DNA of 25,757 nt from UBA8828 sp964510855. GTDB lineage: Bacteria > Verrucomicrobiota > Verrucomicrobiia > Opitutales > UBA953. The notes beneath the pieces were generated by a model. It searched no databases. It saw only the letters and a list, made by a program, of their open reading frames with translations, and was not told where the DNA came from. Where the stretch lies: contig CAZEDB010000023.1 in NCBI GenBank assembly GCA_964510855.1, forward strand, positions 1-25,757, in the 5' to 3' direction. Both the position numbers and the translations under genes were made by a program. Numbering within the stretch: the first letter of the stretch is position 1; each line of letters begins with the position of its first letter. Shown here one piece after another: positions 6,206-14,590 of the stretch.

Positions 6206-7324
6206 GTGCGCCTTCTCGACCGCTACCTACTGCGCGAATGGGCTAAACTCTTCGCTCTATCGCTGGCAGCGCTCGCTGGCTTAGCCTTGCTTTCATTGAC
6301 CTATCGTAATGCCCCAGAGTTTTTAGATTGGGATGCAGGGGTGGGCGACTTTGTAGGTTTTCTTGCCTTACGGCTTGTAGGTGAACTCCCACTTTTAATC
6401 CCGGTCGCGCTCTTAATCTCTATCATCTTCGTTTTAGCGCAACTTAACCGTAATCAGGAATTAGCCGCCGCGCGCGCAGCGGGCTTAAGTATTGCGCGTC
6501 TGACCGCTCCCTTGTGGTTTGCCGCTGGTGTTTGTGGATTGGCGCTTGCAGGTTTGAACGGAGCCTGGGTGTCGTCGTCCTTAGAAGCGTCACGTGAGAT
6601 TTCGGAACGCGTTGAATTTGCCGCGGTCTCGTCGCGTGGCACCGAAGCCCAAGTCACGGGCAGTTCAGAAATTGTCGCCTTCGATTCGGGCGACGGTCGC
6701 CGTCGTTGGATTGTAGGTCGACTCGCGGTCGCTGCGGGCCGGGCTTCCGATGTCCACTTACATTTACTCGATGCCTCGGGTCGTGAGGAGCGCAGGATTG
6801 TAGCGCGGACCGCTGAGTTCACTAAACAAGGAGCGGTTTGGCAGTGGACGTTTCGTGAGGCACGTGAATTTATTTTTGAACCCGCATCAGGCGCCCTCTT
6901 GCGCCAGCCTCGCCACGCAGTGTTAGGTCCAATCCCCGGCGATAACCCTGAACTCATGGCCGCCACGGCTCAGCGCGCCAAAGATCTTTCCTTCCGTGAA
7001 CTCGCGGGTCTAAGCGCCCAAGCAGGTTGGTTCCCTGAGGGTAAGACTGCCCAATACTCCATGCGGTATCACGGTACTCTGGCTAGTCCCATCATCTGCC
7101 TAGTGGTGGTTGCAGTTGCCATTCCCTTCGCGGTACTAGGCGGCCGGGTTAACCCTATGATTGGCGTGAGCAAAACGCTCGGCCTTTTCCTCATCTACTA
7201 TTTTGCTAACCTCTTGATGTCCGCTTTTGGATCTTCAGGTACGATCCCGCCGGTGCTGGCCGCTTGGATTCCGCCTCTTGCCTTAGCGGCTTGGGCTTGG
7301 CCTCGTCTGCGGGCGGTTAATTAA
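6206..7324 (+). CDS. LptF/LptG family permease (YjgP/YjgQ)
   Basis: Inner-membrane subunit of the Lpt ABC exporter that extracts lipopolysaccharide and passes it to the periplasmic bridge. The order is typical: RLLDRYLLREW opening, two N-terminal membrane segments (LFALSLAALAGLALL; LLIPVALLISIIFVLA), the coupling helix NQELAAARAAGLS, a third segment, a periplasmic beta-jellyroll of about 150 residues, then three C-terminal segments. About 372 residues from GTG 6206, a normal length. The frame is open to 6047, with an alternative ATG at 6140; I prefer 6206 because family members begin at the RLLDRYLLREW segment, but the start is uncertain. F and G paralogues cannot be told apart confidently. 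Three bases separate it from the methyltransferase gene, so they form an operon. Confidence 0.88.
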   Translation: MRLLDRYLLREWAKLFALSLAALAGLALLSLTYRNAPEFLDWDAGVGDFVGFLALRLVGELPLLIPVALLISIIFVLAQLNRNQELAAARAAGLSIARLTAPLWFAAGVCGLALAGLNGAWVSSSLEASREISERVEFAAVSSRGTEAQVTGSSEIVAFDSGDGRRRWIVGRLAVAAGRASDVHLHLLDASGREERRIVARTAEFTKQGAVWQWTFREAREFIFEPASGALLRQPRHAVLGPIPGDNPELMAATAQRAKDLSFRELAGLSAQAGWFPEGKTAQYSMRYHGTLASPIICLVVVAVAIPFAVLGGRVNPMIGVSKTLGLFLIYYFANLLMSAFGSSGTIPPVLAAWIPPLALAAWAWPRLRAVN

Positions 7325-7327
7325 TTT

Positions 7328-8485
7328 ATGTTACGCGCTGTTCGTCTTTCCACTGCTGCTATTCGTGCTCGCGCGTTACGGGGTCATCCATGGGCCTATC
7401 GAGCTGAGGTTGAAATTTTGGGTGCCCCACCTGCGGATGGTGAAGCGGTAGAGCTTACCGATCCTCGGGGTTATACCCTAGGTGCGGGAATTTGGAACGG
7501 TCGCTCACAAATTGTCTGGCGTCGTTTTAGTAGTCGTTCTGAGCCGCTCGACGATGCCTTGCTGGGTCGCCGACTTGAAGCGGCTCTGGCCCGTCGGGTA
7601 GATACGCCCTTTCGTCGTTTGGTCTATGCTGAGGCAGATCACCTACCGGGTTTAATTGTCGATCAATTTGGTCCCTTGCTCTCGGTCCAAGCGAATACCT
7701 TGGGTATGGACCGTCGTCTCCCGGCGATTCTTGATTGGTTACGTCGGCGTTTATCACCCGATGAAATTGTGCTTCGGCTCGATACTCCCGTGCGCGAACT
7801 CGAAGGTCTACCCCTGCGTTCAGTTACGGCCAGTGGTAATCCGCTGCCCCCGCGTCGATTGGTTCACGCCGGTTTGTCGTGGACGGTAGATTTACTGGGT
7901 GGACAAAAAACTGGGCTCTACCTCGACCAATTTCCGCAGCACGCCCGCGTTGCTTCCTTTGCTAAGGGCCGCCGCATGCTCGACGCCTTTTGTAATCAAG
8001 GCGGCTTTGCCTTATCTGCAGCCAAAGCGGGTGCACGTGAAGTCATCGGGGTAGATCAGTCCGCTGAGGCCATTACTGCTGCGCGTGCTAATGCTGAAGT
8101 AAATCAACTTCCCCAAACGCTTTTTGAGGAGGGCAATGTCTTTGATTGGTTACGTGATCGAGCCGATGAGCGGTTTGATTTAGTGGTCCTCGACCCTCCG
8201 CCTTTTGCTCGGTCTAAAGAAGCGGTAGAAGGGGCGTTACGGGGTTATAAAGATCTCACCCTCCGTGCTCTCCGCTTACTTAACCCTGGTGGCATGCTGG
8301 CAACTTACTCCTGCTCCCAGCGCGTGACCGAAGCTATTTTCCAAGAGGTTACCGAGGCAGCCGCCGCCGATGCCCGCCGAGCCCTCCGCGTCGTAGAACG
8401 CGTCGGTCAACCCGCCGACCACCCCGAGATGTTGGGCTTCCCTGAAGGTCGCTACCTCAAGGGTCTCATTCTTGAGGTCGTCTAA
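7328..8485 (+). CDS. RlmI-like class I rRNA methyltransferase (PUA plus Rossmann)
   Basis: A 385-residue SAM-dependent methyltransferase of the RlmI (YccW) family; E. coli RlmI makes m5C1962 in 23S rRNA. Residues 1-75 are the N-terminal PUA domain (RALRGHPWAYRAEVE), followed by the linker domain and the Rossmann fold. Visible motifs are YLDQFPQ (family signature), MLDAFCNQGGFALSAAKAGA (SAM loop), DPPPFARS (289-296), YSCSQRV with the cysteine expected of the m5C subgroup, and the terminal GRYLKGL. Start ATG 7328 is three bases after the permease stop. It converges on ruvA with 50 bases between and no clear terminator. Target base is inferred from homology. Confidence 0.92.
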   Translation: MLRAVRLSTAAIRARALRGHPWAYRAEVEILGAPPADGEAVELTDPRGYTLGAGIWNGRSQIVWRRFSSRSEPLDDALLGRRLEAALARRVDTPFRRLVYAEADHLPGLIVDQFGPLLSVQANTLGMDRRLPAILDWLRRRLSPDEIVLRLDTPVRELEGLPLRSVTASGNPLPPRRLVHAGLSWTVDLLGGQKTGLYLDQFPQHARVASFAKGRRMLDAFCNQGGFALSAAKAGAREVIGVDQSAEAITAARANAEVNQLPQTLFEEGNVFDWLRDRADERFDLVVLDPPPFARSKEAVEGALRGYKDLTLRALRLLNPGGMLATYSCSQRVTEAIFQEVTEAAAADARRALRVVERVGQPADHPEMLGFPEGRYLKGLILEVV

Positions 8486-8535
8486 GTTAGGAGCGACTAC
8501 CTAAAGACGCTTAACCCGCCGTAAACTTGCTTAGT

Positions 8536-9135
8536 TTAGCGGCCGAGGGCAGCGCGTACCAGTTGATCCGCGGTGGCTGCGGCACCCACCTTACTGAGCG
8601 CGGCCCGGACAAGTTTGTCAGCGTCGACCGCCTTAGTCCCAAGGGCGATTAATGCCGCCACCGCATCTGTGGCTGGCGTGCTCGCAATCGGTCCGGTAAC
8701 GGAGCCTGTGGCCGGGCTATCACCGGCACCGATACTAACCTTGTCGCGTAGATCGAGTACCAAGCGCTCGGCAGACTTTTTGCCAATGCCTGGACAAGAG
8801 GCGAGTAGGGCGAGGTCGCTACTTGCGATGGCTTGACGTAAAGTTGCGAGTGGGAGGCGGCTAAAAAGCCCCATCGCCGTCTTGGGGCCAATCCCCGAAA
8901 CTTTATCCACAATCAGGGCAAAAAAATCGCGCTCCTCAGCGGTTGCAAAACCGTAAAGCGATTGGCTGTCTTCGCGAAAGACTTGGTGAGTATGCAGAAT
9001 AACTTCTGAGCCCGCGGGGCCGAGACGTTCGGCAGTGGTAACTGGTATATGCACTTCGTAACCCACGCCACCGCAAGTAATCACAGCCCTTAAGACGGTG
9101 CAGGCAGTGAGCTTACCTTGCAGGGTGACAATCAT
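8536..9135 (-). CDS. ruvA: Holliday junction branch migration protein RuvA
   Basis: A 199-residue DNA-binding subunit of the RuvAB branch-migration complex, which holds four-way junctions as a tetramer for the RuvB motor. It has the N-terminal OB fold (MIVTLQGKL, GVGYEVHIP, the LYGF turn), two helix-hairpin-helix motifs (VSGIGPKTAMGLF and CPGIGKKSAERLVLDLRDK), an alanine/threonine-rich flexible linker (about 133-150), and the small C-terminal domain III that contacts RuvB. Length matches E. coli (203). The ATG has a C/T-rich leader (TTTCTCTTCTTCACCCACC) and no Shine-Dalgarno sequence. It lies 81 bases downstream of dapB on the same strand; ruvB and ruvC are not in the window. Confidence 0.95.
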   Translation of the reverse strand: MIVTLQGKLTACTVLRAVITCGGVGYEVHIPVTTAERLGPAGSEVILHTHQVFREDSQSLYGFATAEERDFFALIVDKVSGIGPKTAMGLFSRLPLATLRQAIASSDLALLASCPGIGKKSAERLVLDLRDKVSIGAGDSPATGSVTGPIASTPATDAVAALIALGTKAVDADKLVRAALSKVGAAATADQLVRAALGR

Positions 9136-9216
9136 GGGCTGAAGGTGGGTGAAGAAGAGAAATTAGGCAAAGGGAATGGCGCGGGTTGTAAGCCCAAGTA
9201 GCCGTGTGAGCTGAAC

Positions 9217-9954
9217 TTACTCGCCGCTTAAACCTAAGACGTCATCCATGCCGTAGATCTTGGCTGGTTTACCTACCACCCAGCTTGCGGCCCGGAGTGC
9301 CCCTTGGGCAAAAATTGTCCGCGACGACGCCTTGTGTGTGAGCTCGAGGCGTTCGCCCTCGGCCGCAAAGAGTACGGTATGGTCGCCAATGACATCGCCG
9401 CCGCGTAGGGCATGGACGCCAATTTCATCGGCTGGACGTTCGCCAGGCATGCCCGAACGACCATGACGAAGTTGGTTGGCGCTGAGACGACGTTCCTGAC
9501 GCAAAATGTTGAGCAGGGTTTCGGCGGTACCACTGGGAGCATCCTTTTTCAGGCGATGATGCATTTCGATGAGTTCAATGTCCCACCCCTCACCTAAGGA
9601 GCGAGCCGCCCGACGCACCAGTGCGTTGAGCAAGGTGATACCGATGGAATAGTTGCCCGCCCAAACTACCGGAATGCCAGCAACTGCTTGGCGAATTTGC
9701 GCCTTCTCATCTTCTGTATGCCCCGTAGTGCCAATCACGAGTGCCTTGCGATGACGTGCGGCTAAGGCTGCGAGGGCAGGGGTTGCGGTGTGGAAGGAAA
9801 AATCAATCACCACATCCGCGGTCTCGATCACGGTGGCGGGGTTGTCGCCCACATCGATGGCAGCAGAAATTGTAACGCCTGCTGGAACGGCGGCTTGGAT
9901 CAAGGCCTGGCCCATGCGCCCTTTGGCACCATTAAGGAGAATACGCGTGCTCAT
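9217..9954 (-). CDS. dapB: 4-hydroxy-tetrahydrodipicolinate reductase
   Basis: Second enzyme of the diaminopimelate branch: NAD(P)H reduction of hydroxytetrahydrodipicolinate, feeding lysine and peptidoglycan. Residues 8-16 (NGAKGRMGQ) are the nucleotide-binding loop, GTTGHT (75-80) and AGNYSIG (99-105) line the cofactor and substrate sites, and EMHHRLKKDAPSGTA (130-144) carries the catalytic His132/His133 and Lys137 with the KKDAPSGTA substrate loop. At 245 residues it is at the short end of the family but complete. Its ATG overlaps the dapA stop as ATGA (9954-9951), so the two are translationally coupled. Confidence 0.96.
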   Translation of the reverse strand: MSTRILLNGAKGRMGQALIQAAVPAGVTISAAIDVGDNPATVIETADVVIDFSFHTATPALAALAARHRKALVIGTTGHTEDEKAQIRQAVAGIPVVWAGNYSIGITLLNALVRRAARSLGEGWDIELIEMHHRLKKDAPSGTAETLLNILRQERRLSANQLRHGRSGMPGERPADEIGVHALRGGDVIGDHTVLFAAEGERLELTHKASSRTIFAQGALRAASWVVGKPAKIYGMDDVLGLSGE

Positions 9955-10889
9955 GAGAGGGTAGGTAAAAGGGCATCGGCTAAGGCTTCGACTGCTAAGC
10001 GATTAGATTCCGACATCTCACAAAGCGGCAGGCGAACTTCAGCTGAACCCAAGATACCCTGACGCGCCAGCAGATGCTTGATAGGCACCGGATTGGGCTC
10101 GATGAAGATGATTTTGAAAAACTCTGCTAAACGAATGTGTAATTCGCGGGCTTCGGGCCAGCGGCCTTCGGCGCTGAGGCGAGCCAAGGTGGCGACGGGT
10201 CCGGGAATAAGATTAGAAGCGACGGAGATAATGCCGCGTGCCCCCATTTCAGCAAACGCTACGGTCAGGGCGTCATCGCCTGAGAGGACGAGAAATTCTG
10301 AATCGAGCGCCCGAACGAGTTGACCCGCTTTTTCAACTTTTCCGCCCGCTTCTTTGATGCCAATGATATGAGGGAAGGCCCGGCGCAGGCGCAGGGTGGT
10401 TTCAACTGAAATCTCAATCCCGCAGCGACCGGGGATGGAGTAGAGGATGATAGGTTTGGAAGTAGCTTCAGCGATTTTTGAGAAGTGCCGGTAGAGACCT
10501 TCCTGGCTGGGCTTGTTGTAATAGGGTGCGACTTGTAAGTGGGCGTTAGCCCCTACACCGTCGGCGCGCTGCACGAGTTCAACTGCCTCAGCGGTAGCGT
10601 TAGAACCGGTACCGGCCATGACGGGGACGCGCCCCTTAGCGAAGGCAACGGTCTGGCGGATGACTTCAATATGCTCCTCGTAGTCTAACGTAGGGGATTC
10701 CCCGGTAGTCCCCACCGCAACCAAGCCGTTAATCTTACCCGCTATTTGGTGCTCAACCAGGCGCTCAAGATCACCCCAAGCTACTTGATTATTACGAAAA
10801 GGTGTCACCAGGGCGGTATGGGCGCCGGAAAAAGGGTTTGTCCCCCGCGCAGTGGGGGGATTGCCTTGGGTCTGGGCAGAAGATTCCAT
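9951..10889 (-). CDS. dapA: 4-hydroxy-tetrahydrodipicolinate synthase
   Basis: Condenses pyruvate with aspartate semialdehyde, opening the lysine/diaminopimelate pathway. Key residues are GTTGESPTL (Thr61/Thr62), Tyr150 in LYSIPGRCGIEI and the Schiff-base Lys179 in IIGIKEAGG. The family normally has YNVPGRTG where this has YSIPGRCG, a small departure. I place the start at ATG 10889 (312 residues); the open frame extends to 10940 but would overlap the pilT leader. Even so, about 15 residues precede the usual N-terminus. It overlaps dapB by four bases and diverges from the PilT gene across 62 bases that must hold both promoters. Confidence 0.94.
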   Translation of the reverse strand: MESSAQTQGNPPTARGTNPFSGAHTALVTPFRNNQVAWGDLERLVEHQIAGKINGLVAVGTTGESPTLDYEEHIEVIRQTVAFAKGRVPVMAGTGSNATAEAVELVQRADGVGANAHLQVAPYYNKPSQEGLYRHFSKIAEATSKPIILYSIPGRCGIEISVETTLRLRRAFPHIIGIKEAGGKVEKAGQLVRALDSEFLVLSGDDALTVAFAEMGARGIISVASNLIPGPVATLARLSAEGRWPEARELHIRLAEFFKIIFIEPNPVPIKHLLARQGILGSAEVRLPLCEMSESNRLAVEALADALLPTLS

Positions 10890-10951
10890 CGGGTCTATTA
10901 ACGGACTTAGAAGGCAACCCCGACCGCCCTCCGGAGACAAACAAAAAGCCT

Positions 10952-12052
10952 ATGACCCCTACACCCACTGTAATGGATGCCCTTCTTCGTTTGGCGGTAG
11001 AGGCGAATGCCAGTGATATTCACCTACGTGCCGGTCGTACGGCATTATTTCGCGTCGATGGGGCTTTAATCGCCGCTGAAATGGAGCCACTGACCGCAGA
11101 AGCCATTGCTGCCTTTATCGCCGCAACCTTGCCGGCAGCGTTTAAAAGTGAATGGGAGCGGCAGCATCAAGTGGACTATGCCCTCGAGCGCGGTGCTCTC
11201 GGTCGTTATCGGGTGAATGCTTATAATCAGCGCGGTACACCTGGAGCCGTCTTGCGTTTAGTCAAAACCCAGCCACCGAGTGCAGCCGAACTCAACCTCG
11301 ACCCGACGATTACTCAGTTAGCTGAATTTTCTGCCGGCATTGTTCTCGTATGTGGCCCCACGGGTTCAGGTAAAAGTTCTACCTTAGCGGCGATGCTCCG
11401 CCATCTCAATGAAACCGCTCAGTTGCATGTGGTTACGCTCGAGGATCCGGTGGAGTATCTTTTTCCCGACCAAGGTTGTACGTTTAGTCAGCGCGAAGTG
11501 GGCATTGATGTAGCTGATTTTTCCGCTGGTTTGCGCGCGGCGCTACGACAAGACCCTGATGTCATTCTGATTGGAGAAATGCGCGATCGAACCACCTTTG
11601 AGACCGCTCTGCAAGCGGCCGAGACGGGGCATCTTGTGCTTTCTACCCTTCATGCCGGCACCACCGAGCAGGCCGTGCAACGACTCTTTGAGTTCTTCCC
11701 TCCGGAAGAGGCAGCAGCGGCGCGTCGTACCATCGCTGCTACACTGCGCGCCGTGGTGGTGCAGACTTTGTTACCCTATGCCCAAGGGCAGGGCGTGGTG
11801 CCTGCCTTCGAAGTCTTGGTGGTGGATGCCTTGGCGCGTCGTATCTTGAGCGAAGGTCAATTTGAAAAACTCGGTGAGGTTATTGAAGCGGGTAAAGATC
11901 AAGGTTCACGTCCGCTCAATACCGACCTGCATCGTTTAGTTCGTAGCGGTAAGGTGACGAAAGAAGTCGCAGGCGCACGCTCCCCTAATCCGCGCGCTCT
12001 CGAGATGCTTTTAGCCGGCATTCAGAATTCAACCGGGCGTATCGTCCAGTGA
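10952..12052 (+). CDS. PilT-type twitching motility / pilus retraction ATPase
   Basis: A hexameric secretion ATPase of the PilT/PilU branch, which depolymerises type IV pili at the inner membrane. From the ATG at 10952 (367 residues): an N-terminal PAS-like domain (SDIHLRAGR), Walker A GPTGSGKSS (135-143), Asp box VTLEDPVEY (161-169), Walker B PDVILIGEMRD (202-212), His box GHLVLSTLHAGT (226-237). The C-terminal AIRNLIRE motif of classical PilT is not obvious, so PilT versus PilU is left open. The frame extends back to 10802 but that part lies antisense to dapA and is unlike the family. It overlaps the hydrolase gene by four bases (GTGA). No other pilus gene is in the window. Confidence 0.92.
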   Translation: MTPTPTVMDALLRLAVEANASDIHLRAGRTALFRVDGALIAAEMEPLTAEAIAAFIAATLPAAFKSEWERQHQVDYALERGALGRYRVNAYNQRGTPGAVLRLVKTQPPSAAELNLDPTITQLAEFSAGIVLVCGPTGSGKSSTLAAMLRHLNETAQLHVVTLEDPVEYLFPDQGCTFSQREVGIDVADFSAGLRAALRQDPDVILIGEMRDRTTFETALQAAETGHLVLSTLHAGTTEQAVQRLFEFFPPEEAAAARRTIAATLRAVVVQTLLPYAQGQGVVPAFEVLVVDALARRILSEGQFEKLGEVIEAGKDQGSRPLNTDLHRLVRSGKVTKEVAGARSPNPRALEMLLAGIQNSTGRIVQ

Positions 12053-12822
12053 CACTCCCGCTCGCTGCTCGTGAATTAGGAGGTCAGGGCACTCCCGTCT
12101 GCGTGGTGCTTCATGGACTGTTAGGTTCATCGCGTAATTGGCAGTCCGCTGGGGCGGCCTTGGCTGCGCATGGACCTAGAGTTGTGGCGCTCGACTTACG
12201 TAATCACGGCGAGTCCCCTTGGTCGGAGGACGTTTCTTTTGCGGCCATGGTCCAAGATGTATTAGCATGGTTAGATGCTGCCGGTTTAAGCTCGGTTCAC
12301 CTCATAGGTCATTCCTTGGGGGGTAAGGTGGCGATGCGCCTCGCCTGTCTTTATCCTGAGCGCGTTGCACGTCTGACGGTGGTTGATATTGCGCCTCGTG
12401 CATATCCTGGACGTCTCCGTCTGGAGTTTGAAGCCATGCGTCAGCTGGATTTAGCTACGGTAACCTCCCGCAAGTCTGCCGATGAAGCACTCACAGCTAG
12501 CATTCCCGATTGGGCGCTCCGTCAGTTTATCTTAACCAATCTCACCCAAGAAGCTTCGGGCGCATGGGGCTGGAAAGTCCACCGAGTGGCTTTAGAAAAA
12601 GCCCTGCCGCAACTCGTCGACGATCCGCTTCCGCCGGAAGTAATTTTCTCGGGGCCCGCCCGACTTATTCGCGGCGGAAAATCAGATTATGTCACCGAGG
12701 CGGATTTACTGCTGTGGTCGCAACGCTTCCCGGCTGGAGATGTGGTGACCTTAGCCGAGAGCGGCCACAATCCCCACTTTGATGCCCGCTCAGGCTTTGT
12801 GGCTGCGGTACTTAACCCGTAA
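12049..12822 (+). CDS. Alpha/beta-fold hydrolase (YbfF-like esterase)
   Basis: A 257-residue alpha/beta hydrolase with oxyanion motif LHGLLGSSRNW (21-31), ALDLRNHGESP, nucleophile elbow GHSLGG with Ser89, an acid at about Asp213 (RGGKSDYV) and His240 in ESGHNPHFD. The HGLLGSSRNW and DLRNHGES stretches resemble the YbfF/acyl-CoA esterase group, but substrate cannot be read from sequence. There is no signal peptide. The start is GTG 12049, overlapping the PilT stop codon as GTGA, so expression is coupled to that gene although no functional link is known. It converges on the next gene with only three bases between stop codons, leaving no room for a terminator. Confidence 0.88.
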   Translation: MTLPLAARELGGQGTPVCVVLHGLLGSSRNWQSAGAALAAHGPRVVALDLRNHGESPWSEDVSFAAMVQDVLAWLDAAGLSSVHLIGHSLGGKVAMRLACLYPERVARLTVVDIAPRAYPGRLRLEFEAMRQLDLATVTSRKSADEALTASIPDWALRQFILTNLTQEASGAWGWKVHRVALEKALPQLVDDPLPPEVIFSGPARLIRGGKSDYVTEADLLLWSQRFPAGDVVTLAESGHNPHFDARSGFVAAVLNP

Positions 12823-12825
12823 CGC

Positions 12826-14502
12826 TTATCGTTCGAGCGGGGCAGTAGCGCCGGGGGCAGTGGTCAGTTCGTCTAATAAGCCCATCCCAGCTGCGCCAAT
12901 AATCTCCCCATTGGGCAGACGAATGCCTGGGTTGCCATTGAGCGTGGTCCGGGCCTGCTGTTGCGTGACGGCAGTAAGAATAGTTTGGAAGCGACTATCT
13001 TGAGCATCGATAGTGGGAACTTCTTGAGCGCTCGCATACAAGAATGCGAAGTCGCCGCCAGTGAGGGGAATTGGTTCGGTGACTTTACCTTTGCCTGCTT
13101 CGGCAAGCGCCGTCTCTGCCTGTACGCCAGGTCCTGCGAGGCTGGTTGGCGGTTCGGCAGCGACAAAGCTAAGCGTGCCTTCAACTGCTAGACCGAGATT
13201 TTTGGCGGCAGTAGAGTAAGATTCTCCCGCTGCTACCGACTTGGCTAAACTTGCAGCAATCTCTTGCGACTTACGGAGGAAGGCGGTGGCACGTTCGCTT
13301 TCGCGCCAGTCGGCGAGGGCTTTAACTTTAACTTCTTCAAAAGCGGGAATGCGTGAAGGCGTGCGCTGGTCGATGATTACGACCAAGGGGCCATTTGCCG
13401 AAGGGTAGAATTCCGTGTGCCAGCCGGTGGCTTCGGCCAAGGCCGAGGCGGCGCGGAGTGCGGCAGCGGGTACGATCTTGAGGTTAGGTTCATCGCCCAC
13501 GGCGAAATCAGGAATGGATTGAACCGTAGCCTTGGTGTCTTTGAGCCAACGGTCGAGGGCTTCGTTGCTCGGGCGGCGGTCAATATCGGGAAAGCGATCG
13601 AGTAAATCATCTGAAAGTCGGGCTGCTTCTTCTTGGATGCTGCTGCGGGCGAGAATGCGTTGCGTAATTTCACCTTTCCGGCGCATGGCCTGTTCACTGA
13701 CGTTTTCGGGTTTAATGCCGAGTTCCTCGGCAAAGTTATATGCGTGAGCAAGAATCTCTTCATCACTAACGCTGCGATCTTGTGGTGCTGGGGCCGGGAA
13801 GGTGAGGACGCGCACGGTGACGCGACCCGGGAGGCGATAGCGTTCAGCTTGAGCCTTAAAGTTGGCTTGAGCTTTAGTTAAATCGTCTGCAATCACCGGC
13901 TGGAACTTAGCGAGTGAAAGGCGTGCCACTTCTACGGTCCAACGCGTGTCCATGACTTCGAGGGCTTTACGGACTTCTTGAGGTGAGGCGTAGCCAGGCC
14001 CGCCGAGAAGTCGGGCGGCTTTTTCCCAGCGGAGATTATCTTCAACCACCCGCTGGAGTCGGGCTAAAGCCTCGTCGCGACCGCAGCCGAGTTCAGATTG
14101 GAGACGCGAGACAAAGGCTTCCCATTCTTGAGGGGTGGGACCCGAGGCGCCGTTGCGGGCAAAAAAGCTGCGTACCCGGTCTTGCACACTGGTTTCACTA
14201 GGCGTGGGAATTTCGAGTTGGTCGGCAAGATGCTTACGCGCAATCGAAAGACAGAGTTGATAGGTTCGGCTTTCAGAGGACGGAGGTATACCTGAGAGCG
14301 TGAGGGCATCATCGAAACGCTCGGTGGCCCGGCGGTCCGCCAGATCAATATCGAGGTAGCGGGCGCTCGAGCTTCCAAGTGCACCCGCTTGGGAACCGCT
14401 GCCGGTGTAAAAGACGAAGGACACGCCGACAACCACGAGCAGGAAGCCGAAGATTAAGCGGTTGTGCTTTTGGGTCGAGTTTTGGAGCCAGGTAATGACC
14501 AT
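12826..14502 (-). CDS. Membrane-anchored PpiD/SurA-N-like protein without visible PPIase domain
   Basis: A 558-residue protein with a short basic cytoplasmic start (WLQNSTQKHNR), one membrane helix (about 16-33, LIFGFLLVVVGVSFVFYTG) and a long, mostly helical periplasmic part. This is the layout of PpiD and SurA-N-type chaperones, and the N-terminal opening resembles that family. I cannot find parvulin signatures in the middle; the region around 190-480 is charged, with VTVRVLTFPAP resembling a SurA-type strand. The likely role is periplasmic folding or outer-membrane biogenesis, but this is weak homology. It has its own promoter region, divergent from the DHFR gene; a CCCGAC/GTCGGG hairpin lies 7 bases before its ATG at 14510-14525. 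The C-terminus is Ala/Thr/Pro-rich. Confidence 0.65.
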   Translation of the reverse strand: MVITWLQNSTQKHNRLIFGFLLVVVGVSFVFYTGSGSQAGALGSSSARYLDIDLADRRATERFDDALTLSGIPPSSESRTYQLCLSIARKHLADQLEIPTPSETSVQDRVRSFFARNGASGPTPQEWEAFVSRLQSELGCGRDEALARLQRVVEDNLRWEKAARLLGGPGYASPQEVRKALEVMDTRWTVEVARLSLAKFQPVIADDLTKAQANFKAQAERYRLPGRVTVRVLTFPAPAPQDRSVSDEEILAHAYNFAEELGIKPENVSEQAMRRKGEITQRILARSSIQEEAARLSDDLLDRFPDIDRRPSNEALDRWLKDTKATVQSIPDFAVGDEPNLKIVPAAALRAASALAEATGWHTEFYPSANGPLVVIIDQRTPSRIPAFEEVKVKALADWRESERATAFLRKSQEIAASLAKSVAAGESYSTAAKNLGLAVEGTLSFVAAEPPTSLAGPGVQAETALAEAGKGKVTEPIPLTGGDFAFLYASAQEVPTIDAQDSRFQTILTAVTQQQARTTLNGNPGIRLPNGEIIGAAGMGLLDELTTAPGATAPLER

Positions 14503-14509
14503 GGTAATG

Positions 14510-14525
14510 CCCGACCTTTGTCGGG
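14510..14525. promoter_or_regulatory. Hairpin in the divergent promoter region
   Basis: CCCGAC-CTTT-GTCGGG is a perfect 6-bp inverted repeat between the PpiD-like start (14502) and the DHFR start (14591). A smaller repeat TTGAC-GGCT-GTCAA follows at 14529-14542. Both could be operators or leader structures; nothing identifies a regulator. Confidence 0.3.
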
Positions 14526-14590
14526 GGCTTGACGGCTGTCAAAGACGAACCCGCCCTTGCTTCTCCTAGCATCTCTCGCAGAAATGGGGT

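Noticed and set aside
8486..8535. Bidirectional terminator between the RlmI-like gene and ruvA (TTAGG/CCTAA)
   Set aside because: Only a 5-bp stem with no T-run on either side.
10802..10951. N-terminal extension of the PilT-type ATPase
   Set aside because: It runs antisense through the start of dapA, has no similarity to the family, and a standard PilT start exists at 10952.
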